A stretch of DNA of 64,000 nucleotides from Pseudoalteromonas rubra (GTDB taxonomy: Bacteria; Pseudomonadota; Gammaproteobacteria; Enterobacterales; Alteromonadaceae). Under the pieces are notes generated by a model that saw only the letters and a program-made list of their open reading frames with translations, did not search any database and had not been told where the DNA came from. A program made the translations under genes and the position numbers. Every line of letters starts with the position of its first letter. Within the stretch, counting starts at the first letter, position 1. The DNA lies in contig NZ_AHCD03000035.1 in NCBI RefSeq assembly GCF_000238295.3, positions 496,001 to 560,000 on the forward strand. Reading direction: 5' to 3'. This document shows, in pieces, positions 26,554 through 36,025 of the stretch.

Positions 26554-26931
26554 ACCCGTAATTCATTTCCATAGCTCGTTCCTTAGACATTTTAAAAATG
26601 TATCAATGAGTGCATTAATCTCTTTATTTTGCAAAGCTCTTTTTAACAGAACACTAACCCAGGTGCTCTATATAACAAGAATTTACTATCACCTCAAGCC
26701 ACTGCTATTTGGCCCAGAAGGACCGAACCAAATAGTCTATACGTGTTCTCTATCCTGGCCAGTTGAGTAGCGCGTCTAAATAGCTACTGGATAAACGCAG
26801 ACACCCCGGCTATACGAGTCAAAGTGAAGTTTTAAGGCCCCTATTCACAAGTTAAAGTGCTTCTGGACTGTCGATAAAAATCCCCGTTATATCCAGCACC
26901 TTTTCCCTGGTTCCAGAACAAATATAAAATA
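26554..26931. other. Intergenic stretch, no supported gene
   Basis: 378 bp, AT-rich, with no ORF, repeat or strong hairpin noted. Confidence 0.55.
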
Positions 26932-29232
26932 TCATTCAGTTGTAATCACCTTTTCCATTACCGTGATGGGTAAGTGAATTTTGCTGTCCGTATACCAATT
27001 CAGTTGCAACTTTTCTTTTGCATCAGCAATCGTTTCGTCACTGACGTTCATGCCTGTTCCCATATTAACCTGTGCCTGCTCGTTCTTATTCACATCCAGA
27101 ACCAACGCTATTCTGCTACCTTTGGTCAATTTTCGGGCACTCATACGTGTATTAACCAAAGGGATTTTAGTTTTTTGATACGGCACTAATAACTGACGCT
27201 TTGAACTGTCGCGTGCGAAACTAGCTCTGCTACGGTAGTGGGATAGATGAAATGCGCGGCCATCTGACTGTATCTGATACAGGTTAAACCCAATATCCAC
27301 ATCGCGCTTATTGATCGAAATAGAGAAATAGCCCGTCGGTGCGCCAGCGTATTTCATATCTTGTTCGAACGCCTCGGATATAAACACCAGCCCGGTTTCA
27401 CTGGGAAGAGCTGGCTGAATAATATTCATGAAATCAATATTGTGCTGCACTTTCCTGTCAGCAAGATCGACTAGCTGAGTGTGTTTTTCCAGCACTTCTG
27501 GTGGCTGCGTTACTAACTCTTGCAACCCGGGCCGCCCTAGGTAAAAAGCGATCCCCTGCTGATTAAGTGACGCATAGCTTTTCACATGGTGCCAGCTGTT
27601 ATCACCCATAAGTTGATAGTTTACCCGATCTTGCACAAGCTCAGGGGCTGGGCGGTTATTCAGCACGTGATCAAACCATTCAAAGACAACTTTTTCGGTG
27701 TTTTTGAGGCCCGCAACAGGGTCTAGTTTATAGTTCGTTACATGAGTATCAGGCACTGTCTGGGCCGTCCAATGGTCATAGGGCCCGATCAGCAAACTGT
27801 GGTCAGCATCAGGATTATACTTATAGTGCTCTGTCAGGTAGTGTATAGCCGAGATCTGCCCGCCATCAAAATAACCCGTAACAGATAAAACCGGAATGGT
27901 GATATTGGCGAAGTCTTGCCCGAAAGGCACCATAGCTTTGTAGTACTCATCAAACGCGGGATGACGTAACAAAGTTTGGAACAAGGGGTTAGACCGTCCT
28001 TCTATCTTATCTATGTCCTTAAATGGCCGGCCACTTTTGAATAAAGTCTGATTTACTCTGTGCCAGTGAGCGCCATCCGCATATTCTCTGTTATCCATAG
28101 TTTTGTTATTTGTTACATGGAATGCCCACTGATAATTGGCCGTTAGAAAGACATTGTTTTCCATCGGCAGCCCCAATGCAGGATGCGCTGCGGCATAAGG
28201 AGCAATGGCTTTAAGTGCCTTATGATGATATTTAGCCGCAGCCCATTGGGTAAACCCGTTATAACTGCCACCATACATGACTACCCGACCATCGCTCCAG
28301 GCTTGTTTACTTATCCAGTCGATGAGACGATGTGCATCACGCCCTTCATGCTCCCAGGGCTCAATTTTACTGGTACTTAAACGCTTACCTCGTGAATTTG
28401 CGACTATGCCGACATACCCGTGCATAGCAGCATAAATCGCAGTGCGGATATGCCGTTTTTCGTTCGCATAAATTGTGTACTGAAATGCTGCTGGTAATGC
28501 TTTAGAGGTGTTTTTAGGGCGTACCACTGTCACAGTATGCTCAATTCCTTCTGCCGTTGTCACAAGTAACGCAGGTTCAATAATATACTCCTTTTGCCAT
28601 CGGGCATTTATCAGCGGCTGTGCAGCCGAAAATACCAGCTGACTAACCTGGTAGTCCGCGATGTCAGCAGCAAGTTTGATAAGCTCCTGCTCAGAGAGCA
28701 ACGTCTTTTCTTTCACCTTCATCAACATGTGTAAAAGCTGCTTTTGTGCCCTGCTATTTGATGCACTTAGAACCTGATCAAATTGATATAACGCCTTGTT
28801 GTCGAAAGAAGCCAGCGTTGCGCTAATAATGGCCATCAGCGCCTCATTCAATGCCTGCCCAGATTGCGCCTTTGCCTCATGATATAGTTGAAAATGGACC
28901 AGGTTAGTCTGTGCTTTCTGAGCTCTAAACAGCTTAGCCAGGCCCAGTGTATCACCGGTGACAAAGCTGAGCTTTAACTGCTCTTCAGCAGACAAGGAGG
29001 CCATCGTTTTTTCAGGCAATAAGTTGACCAGTTTTAACAGTGTTGCTATTACCTTGTCGGGATCTGAGAGCAATATCTCATTAGGCTCACCCGATGGCTT
29101 CACGCTTTTGAGTATTTCCGGTGTTGGATATAGAGTACGCTCCGCCGCATATGACACAGTAGCTATGCCCAATACAGCTAAAACTGTCGTAAGAACAATT
29201 ACTTTCGCAGCTAATTTCGATAAAATGTGCAT
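26932..29232 (-). CDS. Secreted CocE/NonD-family alpha/beta hydrolase (S15-like)
   Basis: 766 aa. Signal peptide (LAAKVIVLTTVLAVLGIATV, cleavage after SYA). About 200 helical residues precede the hydrolase domain, which is unusual because CocE enzymes normally start directly with it. The catalytic triad is readable: nucleophile MYGGSYNGFTQW (Ser about 323), Asp in VTGYFDGG, His in GPYDHWTA. The C-terminal 200 residues match the jelly-roll XPD_C domain (GYFSISINKRDVDIGFNLYQ). The family cleaves X-Pro dipeptides, cocaine-like esters or acyl-amides. Divergent from a membrane regulator, which probably controls it. Confidence 0.87.
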   Translation of the reverse strand: MHILSKLAAKVIVLTTVLAVLGIATVSYAAERTLYPTPEILKSVKPSGEPNEILLSDPDKVIATLLKLVNLLPEKTMASLSAEEQLKLSFVTGDTLGLAKLFRAQKAQTNLVHFQLYHEAKAQSGQALNEALMAIISATLASFDNKALYQFDQVLSASNSRAQKQLLHMLMKVKEKTLLSEQELIKLAADIADYQVSQLVFSAAQPLINARWQKEYIIEPALLVTTAEGIEHTVTVVRPKNTSKALPAAFQYTIYANEKRHIRTAIYAAMHGYVGIVANSRGKRLSTSKIEPWEHEGRDAHRLIDWISKQAWSDGRVVMYGGSYNGFTQWAAAKYHHKALKAIAPYAAAHPALGLPMENNVFLTANYQWAFHVTNNKTMDNREYADGAHWHRVNQTLFKSGRPFKDIDKIEGRSNPLFQTLLRHPAFDEYYKAMVPFGQDFANITIPVLSVTGYFDGGQISAIHYLTEHYKYNPDADHSLLIGPYDHWTAQTVPDTHVTNYKLDPVAGLKNTEKVVFEWFDHVLNNRPAPELVQDRVNYQLMGDNSWHHVKSYASLNQQGIAFYLGRPGLQELVTQPPEVLEKHTQLVDLADRKVQHNIDFMNIIQPALPSETGLVFISEAFEQDMKYAGAPTGYFSISINKRDVDIGFNLYQIQSDGRAFHLSHYRSRASFARDSSKRQLLVPYQKTKIPLVNTRMSARKLTKGSRIALVLDVNKNEQAQVNMGTGMNVSDETIADAKEKLQLNWYTDSKIHLPITVMEKVITTE

Positions 29233-29376
29233 TCCTGATTTCCTATTTAATAAATCACAGGCAGTGTATTTTTGACGGGCAATAAAGTAGTGATGAACGT
29301 GAAACTTTTTATGACTTTTACTGCCTGTAAATTTTTAACAGAAATATCAATAGCTTAAAAACAATAATGAGAAAGC

Positions 29377-31440
29377 ATGCGCTGGCAGATTGAACAATTT
29401 ACCTATTGCGACCAAACCCTGACTTTATCCATGGAAGAACAAAAAACCTCACTTGAGCCTATGGTGTCTGAGGTACTACGTTTCTTTTGCCAAAACCCCC
29501 ACACACTTATTTCCAGAGACGATCTGATCGAACATGTGTGGCAAGGGAGAATAGTAACTGACAACGCCGTCAATCGTGTGATCACTAAGCTCAGAAAGGC
29601 GCTGAATGACGATCCCCGCAGCCCTGCATTCATTGTTACCTATCCAAAAAAAGGCTATCAGTTTATTGCCAGTATCAGCGCCATTACGAGCAACCTGCAA
29701 TCCAGTAGTGACGCAACGAAAGTATCGAGTAAGGAAAAAGAGACGCGCATTAAGCTTACCTACGTGATACTAATTTTAACGACAGCTATATGCATTCTGG
29801 GTGCTGCTTATTTCCTACACCAGTCTATGCATACTGCTGACCCAAAGAGTCTAAACGAGGTGAGCGCACTAACCCGGGAACCCGGACTGGAGCTATACCC
29901 CCAGCTTTCTCCCAATGAGCAGTATTTACTGTTTACTGAAGCTTACGACGGCAGCATTGCGTTAAAACTCAAATCATTCTTAAAAGGCGAGGTGTTAAAC
30001 CTGGATCATGGACCGGATTCATGGGAAGGGCCTGCGGATTGGCGAAAAGATGGTAAAGCGCTGGTCTATCTTGCGACGACAGCAAACAGCTGTCGGTACT
30101 ATTTAAGAACATTTGATGCGGGAAAATTAGGCCAACCGCAGCTTATCCATAATTGCCCAACCGGTAGCTATGGCAAAATTATCTTTACCCACGATCATGA
30201 TCTGCTGATATACAGCGAAGCTGCTTACCGGGGTGGTCCTTTTAGTTTATTCAGCTTAAGGCTCTCTAACGGAGAAAAAACGCGGCTGGCGCAACCCCTC
30301 CCCACGCCAGGTGGCAATAGTCAGTTTGATCTGCACCCGACCCGGAACTTACTGCTTATTTCAACTCCGAATGCCCAACTCTGGCCAGCTCTGTCTGTAC
30401 TCGATATAACACATAACCAGTTGTCCCACTTATTCACACTCGATCAACATGCGTGCTGTGCAATCTGGAACCATGCAGGAGACAGAGTCATTACAGTCAG
30501 CGACTACCCCGCTCACCAACTTGTCAGCTACGATTTAAACGGGCAATCCCCGACTGTGATTTATACAGGCACCCACTCTATTTCTACTCCTACACGCCAC
30601 CCGAATGGGCAAGACTACCTGTTCAGTGCAGGTAGTCGTGATCAGAATATCCTTTATTTATCTGCAGATGGCAGTGAGCAAACAGCACTTGGGGTAACGT
30701 CCGTCGATGAGCGTTTAGCGCGTTTTTCCGGAGATGGCCAAAAGGTAGCCTATATAAGCCTGGCCTCCGGGCTCGAACAAATATGGATTTACGATCTGGC
30801 AGAAAAAATGGCAAGTATGCGCTCAAAATTCGACAACGCCAAACATATTATTGACTTAAAATGGTCTCTTGATAACCGCTTTATCTTCGCTCTAGCCCAT
30901 AATGAGCTTCTCCAGATAGACACCCAAACGGGTCTAAGCAAAACACTGAAAGTGCCGTATGGACAGATTGCCGCGCTTTCAGTTAAAGACAACGACAGTA
31001 TTGCCTTCAGCATAAAAAGCGCGGATAAGTGGCAAGTGCACTACTACAACGTTCGCACAGATGAACTGCAAAGCGCCCAACATAAATGGCAATTTGTATC
31101 GTTCGCTAAAACCCCTGAAGATACAGTGTGGCAGGATAATAATGGTGACTATTTCACTGGCCTGACTCACATACCGGTAACCTCAGACACCATTAAGCAA
31201 GTTCCGTTGATTGTTCAGTACCGCTTCAACTTACGTAAGCAGGCAAATACCTGGCTATGGCAACAAGCAGCAGCACGCCGCTATCCGTTATATCAGTATG
31301 ATGAGCAACAACAAACCAAACGCCTCATCGCGACATCAGATAGTAGCGACTTTGACTGGTACAATAATAAAATCCTTATCAATACCCTCAACTATGAAAA
31401 CTTTGATATTTACAGTTCAAAAAATGTAGAGCACAAGTAG
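29377..31440 (+). CDS. ToxR/CadC-like membrane regulator with periplasmic beta-propeller
   Basis: 687 aa. N-terminal OmpR/PhoB winged helix (residues about 8-105: LISRDDLIEHVWQGRIVTDN, then YPKKGYQFIA), a single membrane helix (YVILILTTAICILGAAYFL, about 129-147), then about 530 residues of TolB/WD40-like blades (LYPQLSPNEQYLLF, GPADWRKDGKALVYL, ARFSGDGQKVAYIS). One-component regulators of this build are typical of Alteromonadales. It is divergent from the CocE-type hydrolase gene with 144 bp between starts, so that gene is the likely target and its product or substrate the possible signal. Confidence 0.85.
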   Translation: MRWQIEQFTYCDQTLTLSMEEQKTSLEPMVSEVLRFFCQNPHTLISRDDLIEHVWQGRIVTDNAVNRVITKLRKALNDDPRSPAFIVTYPKKGYQFIASISAITSNLQSSSDATKVSSKEKETRIKLTYVILILTTAICILGAAYFLHQSMHTADPKSLNEVSALTREPGLELYPQLSPNEQYLLFTEAYDGSIALKLKSFLKGEVLNLDHGPDSWEGPADWRKDGKALVYLATTANSCRYYLRTFDAGKLGQPQLIHNCPTGSYGKIIFTHDHDLLIYSEAAYRGGPFSLFSLRLSNGEKTRLAQPLPTPGGNSQFDLHPTRNLLLISTPNAQLWPALSVLDITHNQLSHLFTLDQHACCAIWNHAGDRVITVSDYPAHQLVSYDLNGQSPTVIYTGTHSISTPTRHPNGQDYLFSAGSRDQNILYLSADGSEQTALGVTSVDERLARFSGDGQKVAYISLASGLEQIWIYDLAEKMASMRSKFDNAKHIIDLKWSLDNRFIFALAHNELLQIDTQTGLSKTLKVPYGQIAALSVKDNDSIAFSIKSADKWQVHYYNVRTDELQSAQHKWQFVSFAKTPEDTVWQDNNGDYFTGLTHIPVTSDTIKQVPLIVQYRFNLRKQANTWLWQQAAARRYPLYQYDEQQQTKRLIATSDSSDFDWYNNKILINTLNYENFDIYSSKNVEHK

Positions 31441-31446
31441 AAAGTA

Positions 31447-31608
31447 ATACCAATTTGCTTAATTAAGTGATCTATTTTGAGGCGAGAAAATAGGGTCGAT
31501 AACAAGGAAAAAATTTTGCTATTTAGTTGTTCTAAATGAGAAATTTTTAACGCTGTTAGCGCCCTATTTGCTCCTTCAAATAGACCAGGTATTAAGTGAA
31601 ATTGGTAT
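31447..31608. repeat. Palindromic MITE-like element, copy B
   Basis: 162 bp, the same element as at 23381-23541 with about ten differences. It begins 7 bp after the stop of the regulator gene and may act as its transcript end. Its internal sub-stem CTATTTT-GAGGCG-AGAAAATAG shows that it folds as nested hairpins. Confidence 0.8.
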
Positions 31609-31669
31609 AAAAACATCCAACAGGAACGAACTTAGCTTAAGACTTATATGACACTACACCGTGCCAACT

Positions 31670-32191
31670 CTATTTACTGTCAATCATTCTTTCATAGAGT
31701 GTTACAGAACCCTTGATAATTCTTGGCAGCATTATCCGCCATACGTTTGATTCTAAAACTAACGTGTATACCATGGCCTCATGGTGGGGATGAGTAATAT
31801 CTCTGACAACCACGTATGCGCTGGCACTTCCCTCCCGGACAGTGCCCAGTATATTCTGAGGCTGATAGCTTCCAAAGCTCTTATCTCGTGCATCCCAGGC
31901 AAGGAGAGACCAAAGTTCAAAGACTCCACTTTTTCCAAGCGCCTTAACCTCGCTCTGTGACAATGCTTCAAGATCGTAAATACCCAAAAACTCAGGATTT
32001 CGCAATAGCGGGACCGAAACTTGAAACAGCCAGTTTAATTCTGTGTCAGAGATATACTTACTGGCCTCAATGTAGTCCTTTACTTTCATTTGGGAAAGGA
32101 AATTCGCAACCACGATTTCTGGTTCGTCGATCTCATTACTCACTGCATTGAAACTCATACACAACCAAATCAATAAAACATATCTCAACAC
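31670..32191 (-). CDS. Secreted protein of unknown function
   Basis: 173 aa with a signal peptide (MLRYVLLIWLCMSFNAVS). The mature domain (about 25-165) opens with VVANFLSQMKVKDYIEASKY and closes with VYTLVLESNVWRIMLPR, the pattern of an NTF2-like or DUF4878-type fold that ends in a strand before WRI. No named family assigned. First of a run of small minus-strand genes (31.7-34.4 kb). Confidence 0.6.
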   Translation of the reverse strand: MLRYVLLIWLCMSFNAVSNEIDEPEIVVANFLSQMKVKDYIEASKYISDTELNWLFQVSVPLLRNPEFLGIYDLEALSQSEVKALGKSGVFELWSLLAWDARDKSFGSYQPQNILGTVREGSASAYVVVRDITHPHHEAMVYTLVLESNVWRIMLPRIIKGSVTLYERMIDSK

Positions 32192-32225
32192 TTGCTAAAC
32201 TCCTTTCTATGTAAGAGGATTACAA

Positions 32226-32720
32226 CTACTTATCACGTACTAACCTATTATTCCGTAGTACTAGCTTTACTTTAGTATATTTATCAAAAGCCCTGGCTGA
32301 GCCCATTTCTGATAATGACAGTAAAAAGTAATCTAGCGCACTATCGTCATCTATGTCTGCGTATCCAGAGAAAACACCTGCATTGCTGACTTCGCTGTCA
32401 TGAATGACAATTAATACATGCCGATGCTCTGATGGTGGACTATTTCCACCCATGTAAGCTTTATAGAAAAACTCTGTATCACTGACTTTAATTACATTAG
32501 ATACGTCGTTAATAAAGCGCTCATTAGCGATGAAGCTTTTTCTACCTGTTCCAATGTGTACGGCAAAAACATCATAGACAGGGAAAGGAAATAACTCATC
32601 GTCGTCACTTTTCTTGGCGCATAAATAAAAAGATTCGTTTGAGTAGATTTTCTCACATTCGCTCGCCTTCGCACTGAGGCTTAAAAATAGTGTAGAGAGC
32701 GCAATAACCAGGCACTTCAT
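32226..32720 (-). CDS. Secreted protein of unknown function
   Basis: 164 aa, signal peptide (MKCLVIALSTLFLSLSAKAS). Two Cys in the first 35 residues (ASECEKIYS, FYLCAKKS) probably pair. The rest is beta-rich (VYDVFAVHIGTGRKSFI; HRHVLIVIHDSEV). It lies 34 bp upstream of the secreted-protein gene ending at 31670, so the two may share a transcript. Not recognised. Confidence 0.6.
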   Translation of the reverse strand: MKCLVIALSTLFLSLSAKASECEKIYSNESFYLCAKKSDDDELFPFPVYDVFAVHIGTGRKSFIANERFINDVSNVIKVSDTEFFYKAYMGGNSPPSEHRHVLIVIHDSEVSNAGVFSGYADIDDDSALDYFLLSLSEMGSARAFDKYTKVKLVLRNNRLVRDK

Positions 32721-32806
32721 AAAGTCATGTTATCCTTAAAACTGTTTAGCAGCTTGCGGGCATCATGCTCGCCAGTCAACTTTTCACATTCCAATTTAAC
32801 CAGTTT

Positions 32807-33142
32807 TTAGGCGTATTGTTCCGCTACTTCATTGATGTAAGTTTGGAGACCTTCAATGCTGTCGAAAATCCTGCTTGATGGAAATTGCTCAGGTTGAGCG
32901 TCTATTTTTCCGTTCCAGGTTAAGTGAACACAGGCAAACCTACCATTATTTAGTTGAACGATCACATCATCATTTGCCCCGGATTTAGCAATTACTGCTA
33001 AATCACATTGCCACAATGGATGTTCAGGTCCAATTTCACACGCAAGTTCTCTTTGTATAGCAACCTTAGTGGCACATTCCTCTAGCAGCCACCAGGGATC
33101 AATCCAGTTAATTTTTTCTTTCATCGCTCTTCTATCTGGCAC
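32807..33142 (-). CDS. Small cytosolic protein of unknown function
   Basis: 111 aa, or 105 aa if translation starts at the ATG at 33124 (MKEKINWIDPWWLLEECA). Alpha/beta pattern with NDDVIVQLNNGRFACVHLTW and a closing helix LQTYINEVAEQY. The size and composition resemble immunity-type proteins, but no toxin gene lies next to it. Not recognised as a named family. Confidence 0.6.
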   Translation of the reverse strand: MPDRRAMKEKINWIDPWWLLEECATKVAIQRELACEIGPEHPLWQCDLAVIAKSGANDDVIVQLNNGRFACVHLTWNGKIDAQPEQFPSSRIFDSIEGLQTYINEVAEQYA

Positions 33143-33230
33143 ATGGCATAATACTAATCAATAAAGGCTTTTTAAATATTGGCACTAGGGGCCAACAAAA
33201 ATAATATTTAACACCTCTATGAGTGATGCC

Positions 33231-33647
33231 TCAAAAATATATTATTTTGGGCTGTTCATTTAAAAACAGTACCAAGTCTTTAACCGTCTCAACCTTGTCG
33301 TAATACGCATTGGCTTCGGCATTTTCTTTACTGATCCCCAGTCTGTGGGCAGCTTCACAGTAAATATCACCTAAATCATCTGTGTCCATACGATACACCC
33401 CATCAAAAGTGTCATCCGCCTGAACAGGAAATGGAGCACCATTATACTCGCCAGCCCACTCTTGCACTAGATTATAAACCTCACAAACTATCATTGAATC
33501 CACATTATGACAATCGAACGAACGGGCATATGCATATATATTGGGTTTGCCACGCATCAGTGCAATTTTCTTCAGGCGCATATGCTCAATAGCTGACAAA
33601 ATCACTATAAAAGCTGCGACTCCAAGCAGTACATATATATAGTTCAT
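33231..33647 (-). CDS. Small membrane-anchored protein of unknown function
   Basis: 138 aa from ATG 33647; a GTG at 33665 would add six residues. One N-terminal helix (IYVLLGVAAFIVILSAIEH) and an acidic cytosolic domain (about 35-138) with YAYARSFDCHN and DTFDGVYRMDTDDLGDIYCE. The build resembles membrane-tethered immunity proteins. Not recognised. Confidence 0.6.
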   Translation of the reverse strand: MNYIYVLLGVAAFIVILSAIEHMRLKKIALMRGKPNIYAYARSFDCHNVDSMIVCEVYNLVQEWAGEYNGAPFPVQADDTFDGVYRMDTDDLGDIYCEAAHRLGISKENAEANAYYDKVETVKDLVLFLNEQPKIIYF

Positions 33648-34029
33648 GTGATTTAAGTGCGACACTTAACAAAGTTATCGACACGGTATTTCCCTATTAT
33701 AGCTAACTTATTGTTAAAGCATAAGACGAGCAACCTATTTAAGGACAGATTTAGCTGAACATCCCAATATGATTCTCTTGACTCGTCAATTTTCCACCCC
33801 AAAGCTACTCACTCATACCTCCGCCGACCATACTTTATCAATGCCAAAGATAAGGGCATCAACTGGCAAACCTAAGCAAAGTCAGTGGACTTACTCTAGC
33901 AATGAACCTCGGTATTACACGAAAGGCAAAACCGTGGTTTAAACCAAGCTATTCAATTTAACCGTTTCTGGTGAAAGGCCGTTGAGTTGGGGTTACATGC
34001 CAAAAATTGAGGTCGACCGTTGTTTTCGG
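33648..34029. other. Intergenic stretch with a 57-codon ORF of doubtful status
   Basis: 382 bp. A plus-strand frame at 33769-33942 (57 codons, MILLTRQFSTPKLLTHTSAD...) has no ribosome-binding site. I cannot tie it to a family and do not call it. Confidence 0.45.
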
Positions 34030-34386
34030 TCACCATACCATTGAGCCAATTTTAATACCCAGTAAATCTTGAGCATTGCCCCAGTGGTTGCACGTTTCAC
34101 TCGCAGCCAGATCTACTGACTTCTCACCTGTCGCGTACGCTGTCATTGCTATACTTACCATCTCATTAAAATTTGGCATACTATCATCGATTGCGAAACG
34201 TCGCGTTGTGGCGCATGGAGACATACCAGATTTATCACCGTCTACATTAACGAACAAGATACTATTTGAGCCACTGGAGTAAACACCAGCACCAATGATT
34301 GTTCTTTCTCTAAAATAATCTGTAGCATGTACACTACCCATTGTTGTCATACTGAGTATTAAAAAAAATGCTTTTACTCTTTTCAT
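34030..34386 (-). CDS. Small secreted protein of unknown function
   Basis: 118 aa with a signal peptide (MKRVKAFFLILSMTTMGSVH, cleavage after HA). Mature beta-rich domain with GAGVYSSGSNSILFVNVDG and two Cys (SPCATTRRF, SETCNHWG), probably a disulfide. AAGGGG lies upstream of the ATG. It resembles small exported proteins of unknown function found repeatedly in marine gammaproteobacteria. Confidence 0.6.
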   Translation of the reverse strand: MKRVKAFFLILSMTTMGSVHATDYFRERTIIGAGVYSSGSNSILFVNVDGDKSGMSPCATTRRFAIDDSMPNFNEMVSIAMTAYATGEKSVDLAASETCNHWGNAQDLLGIKIGSMVW

Positions 34387-35421
34387 AAGAACCCCTTATA
34401 ATTTCTGGAAAACACATCACGCCTACATTTTTAGGTTATTTATCATACAATCGTTTATTGCATTAAGCTACTGTCGAACGCCTTGAAAGACTCACCCGCA
34501 AATGAGCTGATTTCAGTTAACTTTCCGTGTCTGCCTTTCTAATGTGAAAGCTATTATCTCAAACCGTAGTCCGTATCAGCGTTTCGTTCTACTTAACTTT
34601 TATTAGGGTCGACTGAAACATTAAGCGACTTCTCCGTATTCAAATGAAGCATATTGACCCTCCCAGAAAAAACCTTAGATTTCAATTAGTTAAATGTCGA
34701 AATTAGTTGATTGCATTGTGTAACAGTTGACTGAGAACCATCAAGATGAAATATATAATCCTATAGACTTGTTACATTAGGAAGATTATCAACAGGGCGA
34801 CTTTCTAAAAAACACAAAGTTATTCAGGCTATAACTTGATCACTCCTTTGTCTTGCTCTTGGCCACATCGCTTTGCGCGGTTTTTTAGAACAGGTATGAT
34901 AATATCTTAGACAAGATTATCGCGTTCAGCCCTTGATTATAAATTAAAGTGGATCTTGTAGAGTATTAGCGAGAAAAACAACATTAGCATACCAAAAATC
35001 AAATCATTTCCTAAATATTTTAACTGGTTCAATCATGCATAACCAGAAGACGAGCACAGGAAGTTCTCATCGAAAGAATAGCGTACCAATTATTAGCGCA
35101 ATCAATACAAACTTTGACGAATTCAATTGTTGCTTTGTGAGCATATCTACAGCCTCTCTCTGGATATATATGCTTTTCATCTTACTTAAATTAAAATACA
35201 CCCCAAATACCCAATAAAGGACCGAGGCAACAATTTTTCCCAAAAAGGGAAAGCTGCACACTCCAAAAAATTAAATAAGATATAACTTTTCATTACCAAA
35301 AAACTTGGTTATTGTACAAACAGGCTCTGGACATATTGCTGAGCAAAAGTCAGCTCTAGCATAGTGGTTAGGGTTCATTTTATAAATTAAAAATAAACAA
35401 TCTAAAATAAGGAAATATAAA
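34387..35421. other. Long AT-rich intergenic region
   Basis: 1,035 bp with no convincing gene. Two frames of 60-66 codons on opposite strands (35035-35217; 35271-35471) lack ribosome-binding sites and are Phe/Leu/Ile-rich, as expected by chance in AT-rich DNA. The right end must carry the promoter of the peptide gene at 35422; an AAGGAA ribosome-binding site is at 35409-35414. Confidence 0.55.
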
Positions 35422-35601
35422 ATGAAAGTACAACTAAAAAAGAAAAAGCTAAAAACACTTAATGAAGGCAATCAGCTTGCTAACCAAGCAACACCACAAG
35501 TTGCAGGTGGTGCAGAGATCTCTGTCTACCCACAATGCAACCCATCAAACCCAGTTATTTGCTGGACAAATGGTGGCTGGCACGGCTGTGTGACTAAATA
35601 A
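35422..35601 (+). CDS. Double-glycine leader peptide precursor (RiPP/bacteriocin-like)
   Basis: 59 aa, found by reading. AAGGAA lies 8 nt before the ATG. The N-terminal half is a leader-like segment: MKVQLKKKKLKTLNEGNQLA, then NQATPQVAGG. This pairs a basic KKKLK motif with a GG processing site at residues 29-30. The predicted core is 29 residues with three Cys, three Pro and two Trp, including YPQCNPSNPVICW and GGWHGC. Leaders of this KKK-L-x-L...TPQVAGG form recur in Pseudoalteromonas short peptides, to my recollection. No modification enzyme, protease-transporter or second peptide gene lies nearby, so export would have to be in trans. Confidence 0.7.
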   Translation: MKVQLKKKKLKTLNEGNQLANQATPQVAGGAEISVYPQCNPSNPVICWTNGGWHGCVTK

Positions 35602-36025
35602 TACTAGCTGTCTATAACACAGGTTAAAGCCCAGCCTACTGCGCTTGCGGGAGAAATTCAGACGTTCCTTCCAAGCGCAGCTTTGGTATAATTTCCCCAT
35701 TTCATAGAAAATTAGATGGCATTGAATAAATGTTCAATGCTTAGCATTGGTAGATTTGACAAATGATGCAAGTGGAATCCAATGTGAGTCAAAGTGCTCA
35801 ATTATCTAGACAGAGCGTATGCAAATACCATATTTGTATTCTACTACTGGCCCAACCCTACTTTGCAATAATTGACTGGCAGAAGTATGTATTATTCAAG
35901 CCATGGAGTGAAATCACATTAGCGGTCTGATAATTGAATTATCTCAGTCAATATATCCTGAACTCAACGCAGTATCTAGCATTCCATAATTCTTCAGCTG
36001 TCTTTTCACTGGTTACCCGTGTTCC
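35602..36025. other. Intergenic stretch downstream of the peptide gene
   Basis: 424 bp. Contains the hairpin at 35639-35680; no gene seen in the rest. A 65-codon plus-strand frame starting at 35934 runs antisense into the next gene and is not called. Confidence 0.55.
35639..35680. terminator. Hairpin downstream of the peptide gene
   Basis: Perfect 9-bp stem CTGCGCTTG / CAAGCGCAG with a 24-nt loop, 37 nt after the peptide stop and followed by CTTTGG. A possible terminator for the peptide transcript. Confidence 0.4.

Noticed and set aside
31410..31616. 68-codon minus-strand ORF inside the MITE-like repeat
   Set aside because: It is a by-product of the palindromic element and is not kept intact in the other copy.
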